Positions 1 through 8,934 of a stretch of 64,000 bases of DNA are shown here, one piece after another. Under the pieces are notes generated by a model. The model had not been told where the DNA came from and did not search any database. It saw only the letters and a program-made list of their open reading frames with translations. The stretch is from Mesorhizobium wenxiniae (GTDB lineage Bacteria > Pseudomonadota > Alphaproteobacteria > Rhizobiales > Rhizobiaceae). Made by a program: the position numbers and the translations under genes. The stretch lies in NCBI RefSeq assembly GCF_002284535.1, contig NZ_NPKH01000035.1, positions 186,001 to 250,000 of the forward strand. Direction: 5' to 3'. The number at the start of each line of letters is the position of its first letter. Within the stretch, counting starts at the first letter, position 1.

Positions 1-394
1 AATGGATCGACGGGTGCGCTGCTCCCCACCATTGAAGTCTCGGGGAAGTATCCCGTCATCGTCCATCGGCCTAGAGGCAGCGTATTGCATTATGGGAGCG
101 GTCGCGCCTGCCCCAAGTTAGAGGCAGGCATTCGCGCGTGAATTAATCAAATCCATCCTGAGCGTATCTCGCGTGGCAACCACGAAGGCGCTCTGGCAAC
201 GAAGCGAGGCGGATGGCCTTGCGGGTGGCCGAGAGATGTCATCCGGCTCTCCTGCCGACCTCTGCCGGCCAGATCTGGAGCAACAGCTTTGCGCAGATAT
301 GGCTCTCTTCAGAGGCCATCTATGATGGGAGCCGAGCGCGTCTCGAGCCGGGGAATAGGCTGCACATGCGCTGTGCCCACCTATTGCGATCGTG
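1..394. other. Left edge, no supported gene
   Basis: I see no convincing coding region here. The only open frame is short, lacks a ribosome binding site and resembles no family I know. The stretch lies downstream of the minus-strand rhcV operon and presumably contains its 3' untranslated end, but I could not pick out a clear terminator hairpin. Confidence 0.4.
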
Positions 395-928
395 CTAACC
401 TTGGCTGTTCGGACTTGCCGTTAAGGCAAGCGACAGATTGAAGTTATGCTGCACCATCTGATTCCCTGGCTCGGTTTCGAGAGCTCGCCGATACAGGGCC
501 TGTGCCGCGTCATGCCGCCCCTCAATGTCCAAGATCACGCCCTTCGCATTCAATGCACGTACGTTTGCTGGGGCTGCAACCAAGACGCTGTCGAGCACCT
601 CAACCGCTTCGTGCGGGCGCTTCTGGGCCACCAAGGCTTTTGTAAGCCGTATCGCCGCATCAACATTGTCCGGGTGCTGCTTCACCTCATCCCGCAAAGC
701 CCGCTCTTGAACATCCTGACCAACTTCGCGCAAAATGCGTTCGCGCATAGCCGGATCGATTTGATCGGCGCTGAGCAACTCTGGGGAAGATGTCTCCTGC
801 ACGGAAAGAGCGGGCTTTTGCCAGCTGGCGCAACCGCCCAAAGGCAGAATGGCGAGTACGGCAAAAAGAAGTGAGCTCCGGCGCAGAAACATAGGCGATG
901 GAGAAACTGTATTTCTAACAAATTTCAT
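395..928 (-). CDS. y4yS: TPR-repeat lipoprotein of the T3SS locus (Y4yS-like)
   Basis: Protein of 177 residues. It starts with a charged N-terminus, a hydrophobic segment (about 16-30) and a lipobox ending GGC near residue 33, so it should be an outer- or inner-membrane lipoprotein. Residues about 75-165 hold tetratricopeptide helices with the typical A-x-R-L-x-K-A-L-V and A-L-N-A-K-G-V patterns. The start at 928 has GAGAG a few bases upstream. It lies directly downstream of rhcV, the position of y4yS in the NGR234 T3SS locus, and is probably last in the nopC-nopA-y4yQ-rhcV transcript. TPR lipoproteins often assist assembly of outer-membrane machines, but no specific role is visible. The name rests on gene order and general features. 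Confidence 0.75.
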   Translation of the reverse strand: MKFVRNTVSPSPMFLRRSSLLFAVLAILPLGGCASWQKPALSVQETSSPELLSADQIDPAMRERILREVGQDVQERALRDEVKQHPDNVDAAIRLTKALVAQKRPHEAVEVLDSVLVAAPANVRALNAKGVILDIEGRHDAAQALYRRALETEPGNQMVQHNFNLSLALTASPNSQG

Positions 929-981
929 ATTATCTCTCGGTTATCAGGGAGGCGGGTCGCGTTCAGTTAGGAAAGGTGGAA

Positions 982-3045
982 CTACTCTAACAATCCGCTG
1001 TTCGATCCGTGCGGGAGTTTGACGGATCCTGCCGGGCGAATTGTAAAGTCGGAGGCGAGGTCTTGATAAGACAGCACGGCGAGATCGATCCCGTTTCGCG
1101 TCAGAAAGCCGCGGACGAAACGTCGGACATCCATTGACGTCAACAGAATAGGGCGGGTTTGACCCGGTTCTGTGTTCGAAAGGACCTGACGTATCTGTGA
1201 TAGCATCGCTTCGCTTTGCCGATCCTCCAGTGCGAGATAGGGGCCTGCATCCGAATCTCGAACCGCGCCACGCATCACATCCTCGCTCTCGCGTTCGACG
1301 ACCAGGGCGGACACGATGCCCTCGGTGTTGGCATAGCGGTGGCAGATCTGTCGCTTCAAACCAGAACGGACATATTCCGTCAGCAGGGCAACGTTTTGCT
1401 CACGCTCGCTCCATTCGGCCAATGCCTCCAACACGAGACGGGTGTGGCGGATTGGGATACCTTCCTCCAGGAGGCGGCGCAGAACATCGGCAATCCGAGG
1501 AATCGGCGTCGTGCGCAGCACCTCTTTCACAAGATCAGAATATTCCTGCTCCATTCGGCCCAGGAAATGTCGGGTCTCTTGGATGCCCACCAATCGCGGT
1601 GCGTAGCGGGTCAACGTTGCATGGACGCGCAAGGCGAGGAGTTCGCCGGGAGCCCAATGCTCCGTGCCGGCGCCCGTAAGGGCCTGTGCAGGGGTATGTT
1701 CGACCGGGAGTCTGTCCGTTTTCGGCTCACGCCTAAGGGGGATACCGCTCGAGTCGACGTGCGCTACATCGGCTCGGAGCGTCATCTGGCTTGGATCTAT
1801 CGCGTCCTGTTCGACTGGCACGCCCTCGACATCTATCCGGAATTGCGATGTAGGCAGCTGCTCGTCAACCAAGACAGGGATGCGGGGAACGATAATGCCC
1901 AGATCGGCTGTGACCAGGAGCGAAACGCGCCCAATATGTTTTTGCAATTCGGCTTGATCGATCGCCTGCATAAGATTTGGCGCTAAAAAAAATGCGATCG
2001 GGAATTCCTTCGCAGGCGCGGCTTGCTTAGGCTCCGCTGCAGTTCCATCTTTCGCATCGGCAGTGCCGGCGCCCAGCACATCAGCCTTGACAATGCTTAC
2101 CGCAGCGAACACTGCGGCCAGCATCAGAAAGACGGGGAGGGGAAACCCAGGAACGAACCCCATCACGACCAGGACGCCGGCCGCCAGCCGCAAGGCTCGA
2201 GTACTGGCCGTGAGCTGACTGACCATTTCGGTACCGAGGTTGATCCTCGCCGTCCCAGTCACACGGGTGACGATGGTCGCCGCAGTAATGGAGAGCAGAA
2301 GGGCCGGAATCTGCGATATCAATGCATCGCCTATCGTCAGCAGAGTATAGTGATGCAGCACCTCGCCGAAGGACATGCCCTTGGAGAGCAGACCGATCGA
2401 AATTCCACCCAGCATGTTGATGCAGATAACCACCAGCCCGGCGATGGAATCGCCCTTCACAAATTTCATCGCGCCGTCCATCGCGCCATATAGTTGGCTT
2501 TCCTTCTCCAATTCGGCGCGCCGCCGGCGGGATTCGTTGGCATCGATGTGGCCGTTGCGTAGCTCTGCGTCGACCGCCATTTGCTTGCCCGGCAGAGCAT
2601 CCAGCGTGAAACGCGCCGCCACTTCTGCCACCCGTTCGGCACCCTTCGCGAGGACCATGAATTGCACCATGGTGACGACCAGAAATATGACGAAACCCAC
2701 CACGATATTGCCTGAGATGACGAAATCGCCAAAGGTATGAATAATGCTGCCGGCCTCCCCCTCGGCCAGGATCAGTCGCGTCGTTGCGACCGTCAGCGCG
2801 AGACGGAATACAGTGGAAATCAAAATAACGCCGGGCAAAGAGGAAAAATCAAGTGGAGTACTGACATACAGGGCAACCATCATCAGCAGTATGGCCAACC
2901 CCATATTGAATCCTATCAGTGCGTCGACCACCACGACCGGGATAGGCATGACCATCATCGCGACAGCCAGAAGCAGCATCAACGCAACCATTAAATCCGG
3001 GCTGGCCGGCGCACGCTTGATGAAGTCACGCAGGACGTTGGCCAT
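982..3045 (-). CDS. rhcV: T3SS export gate protein RhcV (SctV)
   Basis: Full-length 687-residue SctV/FlhA-family protein, the nonameric export gate of the type III secretion apparatus in the inner membrane. The first roughly 330 residues carry about eight membrane segments. The conserved cytoplasmic loop between them includes the stretch around residues 155-200 (DALPGKQMAVDAEL, then RRRAELEKESQLYGAMDGAMKFVKGD), typical of the family. The C-terminal 300 residues are the soluble ring that binds chaperone-effector complexes. The start at 3045 has AAAGGTG upstream. It sits between the SctD-like gene and the TPR lipoprotein, matching rhizobial Rhc order. Transcription is presumably from the tts box upstream of nopC. 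The gene is intact. Confidence 0.97.
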   Translation of the reverse strand: MANVLRDFIKRAPASPDLMVALMLLLAVAMMVMPIPVVVVDALIGFNMGLAILLMMVALYVSTPLDFSSLPGVILISTVFRLALTVATTRLILAEGEAGSIIHTFGDFVISGNIVVGFVIFLVVTMVQFMVLAKGAERVAEVAARFTLDALPGKQMAVDAELRNGHIDANESRRRRAELEKESQLYGAMDGAMKFVKGDSIAGLVVICINMLGGISIGLLSKGMSFGEVLHHYTLLTIGDALISQIPALLLSITAATIVTRVTGTARINLGTEMVSQLTASTRALRLAAGVLVVMGFVPGFPLPVFLMLAAVFAAVSIVKADVLGAGTADAKDGTAAEPKQAAPAKEFPIAFFLAPNLMQAIDQAELQKHIGRVSLLVTADLGIIVPRIPVLVDEQLPTSQFRIDVEGVPVEQDAIDPSQMTLRADVAHVDSSGIPLRREPKTDRLPVEHTPAQALTGAGTEHWAPGELLALRVHATLTRYAPRLVGIQETRHFLGRMEQEYSDLVKEVLRTTPIPRIADVLRRLLEEGIPIRHTRLVLEALAEWSEREQNVALLTEYVRSGLKRQICHRYANTEGIVSALVVERESEDVMRGAVRDSDAGPYLALEDRQSEAMLSQIRQVLSNTEPGQTRPILLTSMDVRRFVRGFLTRNGIDLAVLSYQDLASDFTIRPAGSVKLPHGSNSGLLE

Positions 3046-3277
3046 CGAGACACCTTTGCAATCGGTTGAGACTTACTCTGCTGTTACGCCCTGAAACGTA
3101 GCTTTCGAACTCCGAAGGCGCCTCGGCCTTGGCCAGCGCGTGACCCTGCATGAGAGCCACAAACAGGCGCGAAATGGCTGGGCAGCAAATGTTTCCAACG
3201 CAGCCAGCTTGTCAGCACCGAGCGCGACAGGATGTTTGGCTGGCCATAGAGTGCTGCTTGATGGGGCCTGCGAGCTT

Positions 3278-4168
3278 TCAATATGGGAGAGCAGCAATGC
3301 GGCCATTCCTGCTCAGCAGCACACGGCTGTCCTCAATACGATCGACTACCCATCCATCAGCCAAAATGGCCCCGACAAAATACTTCTCGCTGTCGATGAC
3401 AAGATACGGTTGGGCCCCATGCCACACAGCTTCGACCGCGATTGCGGATGGCGCCTTCTCCTCTTTGATGAGCACTCCGTTCACCAGTGTTAGAGTACCC
3501 TTGGTGCGACGATCGAACGATTGCTGAAGCTTCTGCCAGCTGATGACCGATTCAGACGTGACGGTGCCCTCGGCGGTCACAACACCCTTTGCGGAGCCAA
3601 TCTTGACGTCGAGAAGACCCGCTCGATCGACTTCCTCCTGCAGCTCTTTGGCCGCTGCCCCCGTAAGTTCATTGTCAGCGCGGTGACTGATCGTTCTGGA
3701 CGCGACTTCAGCCCGAAGTGAATTGGGGCTCGATCCACTTGCATTGCCAAGATAGGAGAACATGCCCGAAAGCGCGCCGATCCCGAGTGAGCTGATTATG
3801 ACCATGGCGAGCACACCGATCGGTAGGCGCGGTATGCCGGTCGAACCAGGCGGCTCTGCATCCTGCACGGACCAAGCAATGGACATCTCGCCTACGAGCA
3901 GGACGGCAGGAAGGGGCACAACAACGGACTGGCCTGCGGCGATATTCCGGTTGCCCTCGATACTGAGTCCGGGTGCAAGCGCCTCGAGTTCGATCGACTT
4001 GCCAAGAAGAGTTACACGAAGATGATGCGGTGCCAGTCCTTGCTCGACAAAGACCAAATCGGCATCGAAGCCGCTGCCGATTAAACACGTTTGAAGATCC
4101 GTCTTGCCGGTCAGTCCGCAATAGAGCCCCGAAAGCACTTCGAAACGGAGGGAAACCGCGTCATCCAC
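3278..4168 (-). CDS. y4yQ: T3SS inner-membrane ring protein, Y4yQ/SctD-like
   Basis: Protein of 296 residues with SctD (YscD/PrgH) architecture. An N-terminal FHA-like cytoplasmic domain (about 1-95, beta-rich, including the LIGSGFDADLVF turn) is followed by one membrane helix (about 117-140, GVLAMVIISSLGIGALSGMF) and a periplasmic region with ring-building modules. Together with the SctJ lipoprotein this would form the basal body ring in the inner membrane. Residues 235-296 look like the last periplasmic domain. The start has GAGAG upstream. The gene is between nopA and rhcV as in NGR234, with a 230-bp gap to rhcV. The SctD assignment comes from architecture and position. Confidence 0.8.
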   Translation of the reverse strand: MDDAVSLRFEVLSGLYCGLTGKTDLQTCLIGSGFDADLVFVEQGLAPHHLRVTLLGKSIELEALAPGLSIEGNRNIAAGQSVVVPLPAVLLVGEMSIAWSVQDAEPPGSTGIPRLPIGVLAMVIISSLGIGALSGMFSYLGNASGSSPNSLRAEVASRTISHRADNELTGAAAKELQEEVDRAGLLDVKIGSAKGVVTAEGTVTSESVISWQKLQQSFDRRTKGTLTLVNGVLIKEEKAPSAIAVEAVWHGAQPYLVIDSEKYFVGAILADGWVVDRIEDSRVLLSRNGRIAALPY

Positions 4169-4284
4169 AGAGCATCTCTCAAACAGGATAGAAGCCGCAC
4201 GGCAATTGCCATGCGGCTCATTTCGGGACTACGTCGCGTCAATAAGGAGACGCGCTAGGGGCAGTCTAAAAGCCGCTTCCGACA

Positions 4285-4527
4285 TTACGAAACGCGTTCG
4301 TCGGCGGCCTTCTTGATGGTCTGGAGATTGGTCGTTAGAGTGCGCAACTGGACACTCCTTTTCGTCGCCTCCAAGCTAACATTGGTTAGTTCTTGCACTT
4401 GCGCCTGAAAAGCAGTAGCATCAGCTCCGCTTGTATTGCCGGGAGTGCTACCGGTAGTTTTATCGGTGTTGCCAGTGCTATTGGTGTTGGTATTGCCTGA
4501 TTTTTTATTATTATCAACTGCAGCCAT
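4285..4527 (-). CDS. nopA: NopA-like needle/pilus subunit (SctF)
   Basis: Small protein of 80 residues from the ATG at 4527, chosen because AGGA lies six bases upstream; the ATG at 4533 abuts the AGGA directly. The N-terminal half is rich in Asn, Thr, Gly and Ser (low complexity). The C-terminal half (about 40-80) is a single amphipathic helix ending in a charged tail, as in needle subunits. NopA is the main component of the rhizobial T3 pilus and is itself secreted. The position between nopC and y4yQ, downstream of a tts box, matches S. fredii. The call rests on size, shape and order rather than a strong motif; an accessory secreted protein is the alternative. Confidence 0.65.
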   Translation of the reverse strand: MAAVDNNKKSGNTNTNSTGNTDKTTGSTPGNTSGADATAFQAQVQELTNVSLEATKRSVQLRTLTTNLQTIKKAADERVS

Positions 4528-4599
4528 GATCATTCCTTTTTCTGTTGGAGTTGTGCCGTCAATAACGGCCTGTATGACCTCACGCCGGATTTTCCCGCG

Positions 4600-4944
4600 T
4601 CAGGCATCTTCTGTGTCATCCAAAGCTTCATCGGCCTCAGCCATCGCATCGTTCGCGAATTGGAACGCGAACGATCGCAGGATACTTTGGAAGGCTTCAC
4701 TTTGTGCTGCAGACTGTGAGTTGTCTTGAAGTTGATCATTTGAAACGGTCCGGTTATCCGCCCGATCGTTCCCGCCAGCTGGCTTGCCATCATTCCCACC
4801 AGCTGGCTTGCCATCATTGCCACCAGCCGGCTTGCCATCACCAGAATGCTCGGATTTCGAATCCCCATGGCCCTTTCGGATCAAGGAAGTCCCGAGGTTG
4901 CCAACTCCACTCCCAATTGCTGCTATCATCAGGTACTCCGGCAT
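4600..4944 (-). CDS. nopC: NopC-like secreted protein
   Basis: Protein of 114 residues, first gene of the nopC-nopA-y4yQ-rhcV transcription unit, with its start 52 bp downstream of a tts box. The N-terminus (residues 1-20) is hydrophobic and Ile/Gly-rich without a cleavable Sec signal. Residues about 32-58 are an in-frame threefold repeat of the octamer G-N-D-G-K-P-A-G. The C-terminal half is acidic and Ala-rich. NopC is a small TtsI-dependent T3-secreted protein that acts inside legume cells and has no known enzymatic domain. The assignment is from location, size and regulation; the repeat may be strain-specific. Confidence 0.65.
   Translation of the reverse strand: MPEYLMIAAIGSGVGNLGTSLIRKGHGDSKSEHSGDGKPAGGNDGKPAGGNDGKPAGGNDRADNRTVSNDQLQDNSQSAAQSEAFQSILRSFAFQFANDAMAEADEALDDTEDA
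4775..4846 (-). repeat. Three 24-bp in-frame repeats within nopC
   Basis: Three consecutive 24-bp units begin at 4775, 4799 and 4823. The first two differ by a single base (TTC versus TTG context) and the third has drifted. Each encodes eight residues of the G-N-D-G-K-P-A-G repeat. Such exact short tandem repeats change copy number easily, so nopC length may vary among strains. Confidence 0.85.
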
Positions 4945-4995
4945 TTGCCATTGGCGGCGACGTGTTAAAGGTTAACCTCGATCAAGCTAAGGGCG

Positions 4996-5017
4996 GGAGC
5001 TTTCGAGAACCTGACGG
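4996..5017 (-). promoter_or_regulatory. tts box upstream of nopC operon
   Basis: On the minus strand this reads CCGTCAGGTTCTCGAAAGCT followed by CC. It matches the tts box recognised by the response regulator TtsI (GTCAG, TT, TCGAAAGCT) and shares the CTCGAAAGCT core with the boxes at 19453 and 29207. It ends about 50 bp before the nopC start codon, a typical distance. Confidence 0.9.
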
Positions 5018-5937
5018 CTTTTGACAAAAACCGGCCAGCGCAAAAACGTATGCTCTGCAGGATGTTGCTCTCGCATCGAACAGTCGACCACGATCTCGGC
5101 TGTTCGGCCAATCCCGCCGTCCACGCATGCCGCGACCGAATGGCAGCCGCAGCAGCTCGTTTGCATCCTCGATGCTGTGGTGTCGAACAGGAGACACGGT
5201 CCACGTGCTGCATGACCGCAATGACCGTATTCTTGCTGGCTCCACGGGCGCACGCAACGAGCAGGAACTCGGTCTTTGCATCACCATTCTCTCGCCTGCA
5301 CATCACGGCCCGGCGCGGTGAGCTCATTGGCTTCGAGAAGGTCGGCGACCGTACGAACATGGGATGGTCTGCCGGCTTTGGGAGGCCGGTGCGGATCCTC
5401 TTCTCACCATATCGAAAGCTTGAAGCGGTCGGATTTTCTTGCCCTGTTCGTGAGAACTCCCATCGTCAGCTAATCGTCAGCCAAGCGGTCTATCTAGGCC
5501 GGCCGTGCCTGACCTTCGGATCCAAAGGTCCCGTCTCGACACTTTTTGTAACTATAGATCGAAATGGTTTCCCGCGCGATACGCAACGCACACGCTTCTC
5601 TGAAGCAAATGTGTGACTTTGTCGGTGGCGAACGAGAGGAGTGACGCCTCAATAAAATCGTCAGGCACGTGTCTAGGAAGGGGAGCTAGCCGAGTTGGTC
5701 TGATTTCATTCGCTGTTCCTGGAAATCGGCGGACTGAAGCGCTGATAATCTCAGGACATCGATATGCGAAAGTCCTGTGAGCTCGGGCCAATCTTGGCCT
5801 GCTACTGAGAAGCACTTTGGCGGGAACATTACGCCGTCGCGGGTCTGGCTGACCGTGACGTTAACCGAAAGATGCCGCTGGTCTCGTCAGCCGCCAGCAC
5901 AATAGCAGCACATTCTCGCCTACTACGGAGACGCAAT
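5018..5937. other. Divergent intergenic region with tts box, no gene
   Basis: The 920 bp between the nopC operon and the large effector gene hold no ORF that resembles a known protein. The region contains the tts box at 5463-5486 for the effector. The roughly 450 bp between that box and the effector start is unexplained and may be a long untranslated leader. Confidence 0.5.
5463..5486 (+). promoter_or_regulatory. tts box upstream of the candidate effector
   Basis: The core is GTCAGCTAATCGTCAGCCAA. It is nearly the same as the nopP box (GTCAGCTAGTCGTCAACTAA) and consists of two GTCAGC half-sites 11 bp apart. It points toward the large ORF starting at 5938. The distance, about 450 bp, is long but within what is seen for tts boxes. 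Confidence 0.75.
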
Positions 5938-8388
5938 ATGAAGGGCATTGGCCGACCACGGAAATCGCAGGCTGAAACTGGAGCCAGCCGCGCGGGGCGG
6001 GCGAGCAGTTCCCTTTCGCAATCAAGTCTTGCTGCGGGAGAAGGTGGACAGTCATTCGATTCCGTTGTGGAGCAGATGCGCTCTGGGGACGCCGATAGGA
6101 GGCCCTCCTCCCTTCCAGTTGCGCGCGGTCCAGGCGATGCCCGCGAAAGTCTGCCAGGCGCCTCGATTGGCGAAGATCAAATCCTGAACGCACCGCCACG
6201 TGGAGCCGCTGCGCCACCACGCGGAACCGTAGCGCCACGTGGCGCAGCCGCAAGGCGGCGCGGTTCTCCCTCCATGTCTGAGGGCGAAGCCATGGCGCCG
6301 GTCGGTAGCCAACTATCAACCGCGCAGGTGGAAGGCACCAGCTCATCGTCAAATGAAGATATCAGTCCGACACAGCTCAGAATGAACAGTCTTGTTCAAC
6401 AACTGACTGATTGCGAGGCTGCGGCCAGGAAAACCGACGTCCCCGAGGAGGCGGTGGAGCTGATCAGTCGGGTCGTCGATGCAGCCTCAGCAATTCTGGA
6501 GTACCGCGCTAGCCTGCCTGCGGCTGAGGCGCAGACAATTATGCCAGACGACAAGGTGCGTAGATGTTGCCAGATCGTGTGCGACGCCGCGAATGAAGTA
6601 GACAAACTTGGCCTGTCGACGATCACGAAATTGGACAAAAAGACCAAGAAAGCGGCAGGTATGGTCGATAAACTCTACTCCTACTCCCAGGCGGACCGGC
6701 AGGAGCTGTTGATTTTAAATGTGGAGAACCACCATACGGCGGCAATTAAGTGGTGGGAAAAAAAGGCATGGCGCTCCGAACGGCAGCGATCCGCCTGCGC
6801 TGCCACCGCTAGCCTATCCAGTGGAACGCCCGTGATGCGGGAAGCCGAGCGGTGCGCACTGCGGCTGCGTGCCGGCTCGGTACTGAGTGTCAGGATCTGG
6901 CTGGTCCGTGAGCGGATCGGTCTTGCGCGGGCCAAGATTGAACTGCGGGCGAGCAGGTTCGAGCCAGATTTGAAGGAACTCCTCGTCGGTCGAAATGGAG
7001 TGGTGCAGCTGATGGCAAGCGCCGTTCAAGAAGCTCTTCGCGCCCTCTCTTTGGCGAAGGGCATAATGGATGATGGCAAAGCACTCAACGCTCATGATTG
7101 CGCGGTTGTAGAAAAGATCATGGAGCGGCTTTCGGATTTTGGATTGGCGTTGCACGAGGTGCATACCAAGCTAAGCCATACCTACCCAGATGCCGGCCTC
7201 CCATTGAAACTGTTCGAACGGATCGTGGACGATGCATGGATCACTGCGCACGATGCCATGCACTTGTTGAACCTGCAGTCTCCGCCGTCAGCCATCATGG
7301 CGCCACAGGCCCAGGCGGGCGCTGCGATGCCGGCCAGGGCAGGCGCTGCGATACCGGCTGACACTGCTGGTACGGCTGCAGTGTCAGAAGGCACTACAGC
7401 GCGAAGGAAAGGGAAGTCAAAGCATAAGTCGGCAGCTCGCGCCGGGACTTCTGCCGCCGGGCAGCCATCAACACCAGTCGCTGCGAACGCCGGCACAGTG
7501 CCAGCAGCCAAGGTTCTCGCGCGCTCGGATCAAGTTGCGAGTACACAGGTGAGAGCGCAAGAGGTGGCTGCGAGTTCGTCGGGGGCAGGCTCGACAATCG
7601 GGGGCGCCGCGTTGTCAATGGAGGTATTGACGGAGCGGCTCAAACGATTGGACGAACTTTTGCAGTTCGATCTGGCCGGTCAGCAAAGCGTCGTCTCCCA
7701 AGTGCGCCAGATGAAGCCTGAGGAGGCCGGTAAGGTCGTGGACGATGTGGCCCAGTACCTGCGAGCCCAGGCCATTGAGATGCAAACCTGTCTCGCCGGG
7801 TTGCAGGGGCGTAATGTACGCCTGCTACTCACCTCCACCCAGCTACCCAAAGTGCACGAACGCACAGACCAGCTCAAAGGGTTGCTGAACATGGTGCTGG
7901 GACAGGCCAACGCACTGAATGAAGGAAAAGCCGGCATTACGACTGATTGCATGAAGGCCTACGCATTTCCGGCGCAAAAATACCTGGAACATTTGTGCAA
8001 TGCCGACGAATTGATGCCGCCGGAGGCACCGGTCGCGCTGCGTGGCGAGCCAGGAAAGCTGTTTGAGATGAAGCTGCAGCCCAAGATGCTGGTCAATGGT
8101 GGGATGCCGAGCCCGATGTGGGTGCACATCCACACGAGTCGCCCCGTCATGGCCAGAAACTTGGAAGGGCTGGCTGATTCCGAATTCACCGCTTGCCACG
8201 TTAAATCCAACGAACAGCGCGGCTACAATCGAGAGCGAGAGGAAGCCGATGCTAGGTCCGGTCGCGAGAAGGTCATAATTCATCGCGGCAAACTCACCCC
8301 CGCTTTCTGTAAGTCCTTGTTGACCTCGGGGCTTGGCCGCCAACCACGCCATTCGCGTGCCGAGCTCCCGTCGGCGCAGGCTGCATGA
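5938..8388 (+). CDS. Candidate T3SS effector, possibly XopP/RipH (HLK)-like
   Basis: An 816-residue protein. The ATG at 5938 is preceded by GGAG seven bases upstream, so I prefer it to the in-frame ATG at 5872. The N-terminus is basic and Ser/Gly-rich without a Sec signal, as in T3 substrates. Residues about 80-105 contain degenerate P-R-G-A-A repeats. The central part (about 135-430) is helical. A low-complexity Ala/Pro/Thr linker (about 435-550) separates it from a second helical domain. The C-terminal segment (about 690-795, containing WVHIHTSRPV and VIIHRGKLTPAFCKSLL) reminds me of the XopP/RipH effector family of Xanthomonas and Ralstonia, but this is from memory. A tts box at 5463 and flanking by nopC and nopP support TtsI-controlled secretion. 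Confidence 0.75.
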   Translation: MKGIGRPRKSQAETGASRAGRASSSLSQSSLAAGEGGQSFDSVVEQMRSGDADRRPSSLPVARGPGDARESLPGASIGEDQILNAPPRGAAAPPRGTVAPRGAAARRRGSPSMSEGEAMAPVGSQLSTAQVEGTSSSSNEDISPTQLRMNSLVQQLTDCEAAARKTDVPEEAVELISRVVDAASAILEYRASLPAAEAQTIMPDDKVRRCCQIVCDAANEVDKLGLSTITKLDKKTKKAAGMVDKLYSYSQADRQELLILNVENHHTAAIKWWEKKAWRSERQRSACAATASLSSGTPVMREAERCALRLRAGSVLSVRIWLVRERIGLARAKIELRASRFEPDLKELLVGRNGVVQLMASAVQEALRALSLAKGIMDDGKALNAHDCAVVEKIMERLSDFGLALHEVHTKLSHTYPDAGLPLKLFERIVDDAWITAHDAMHLLNLQSPPSAIMAPQAQAGAAMPARAGAAIPADTAGTAAVSEGTTARRKGKSKHKSAARAGTSAAGQPSTPVAANAGTVPAAKVLARSDQVASTQVRAQEVAASSSGAGSTIGGAALSMEVLTERLKRLDELLQFDLAGQQSVVSQVRQMKPEEAGKVVDDVAQYLRAQAIEMQTCLAGLQGRNVRLLLTSTQLPKVHERTDQLKGLLNMVLGQANALNEGKAGITTDCMKAYAFPAQKYLEHLCNADELMPPEAPVALRGEPGKLFEMKLQPKMLVNGGMPSPMWVHIHTSRPVMARNLEGLADSEFTACHVKSNEQRGYNREREEADARSGREKVIIHRGKLTPAFCKSLLTSGLGRQPRHSRAELPSAQAA
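6232..6245 (+). repeat. 14-bp perfect palindrome inside the effector gene
   Basis: GCGCCACGTGGCGC is a perfect inverted repeat. It arises from the P-R-G-A-A coding repeats, and CGCCACGTGG also occurs at 6195. It is probably a by-product of the repeat rather than an operator. Confidence 0.6.
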
Positions 8389-8934
8389 CAGGGCACGTAC
8401 TTTGGGGTCTAGGGCAGAATGCGGCCGGCCACGCTGTGAGTCAGCGAGCATTTCTCCTGGCCAAACCGCGAATGCCGCTGCGCGAGTTGCGGTCCGGCGA
8501 TTGGAGTCGATCGGCTACCGTCAGGGCCGATTTGCGATGTCGCGTTACCTGCTGTTGACGTGGCGGCGTATCTTGCCTCCCATCCAACTTATCGCCGAGA
8601 TCGCGCCGCCAAGATCGAGGCGGAAGGTCTTCCTGCGAGCGCGGAGCAGGCATAGCCGATCCGATCGGGATCGGCGCATCGCAACGACCCAACGGTGTGG
8701 TGGAGAAAATTGGATTCGGGAGAGCTCGTATCCAAGAGGCGGAGTTCCGGCCCGAATACAATCCGCTCGCCCGCTGCACCCACGATGCGCATCCGCAGTT
8801 TATTGTCTGGGAGATGGGCTGGATTGCTCGGCGGCGCTGGCGCTAAGGCGGGGCTGATCGCCGGACAATCAGCATTCACTGCCAACAGCCTTGCAACCGT
8901 CACCAGTTGCAAGGCTCGGCGGCGGGTCGACAAA
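8389..8934. other. Convergent intergenic region, no supported gene
   Basis: The 546 bp between the 3' ends of the effector and nopP contain overlapping open frames on both strands, but none has a plausible start or a recognisable domain. It may be a decayed insertion; I could not identify one. Confidence 0.4.

Noticed and set aside
3095..3115. TCGAAAGCTA on the minus strand upstream of rhcV
   Set aside because: Matches only the second part of a tts box, lacks GTCAG, and lies inside an operon already served by the box at 4996.
5404..5422. TCACCATATCGAAAGCTTG as a second tts box for the effector
   Set aside because: About 13 of 19 positions match and the GTCAG half is missing; the box at 5463 is clearly better.
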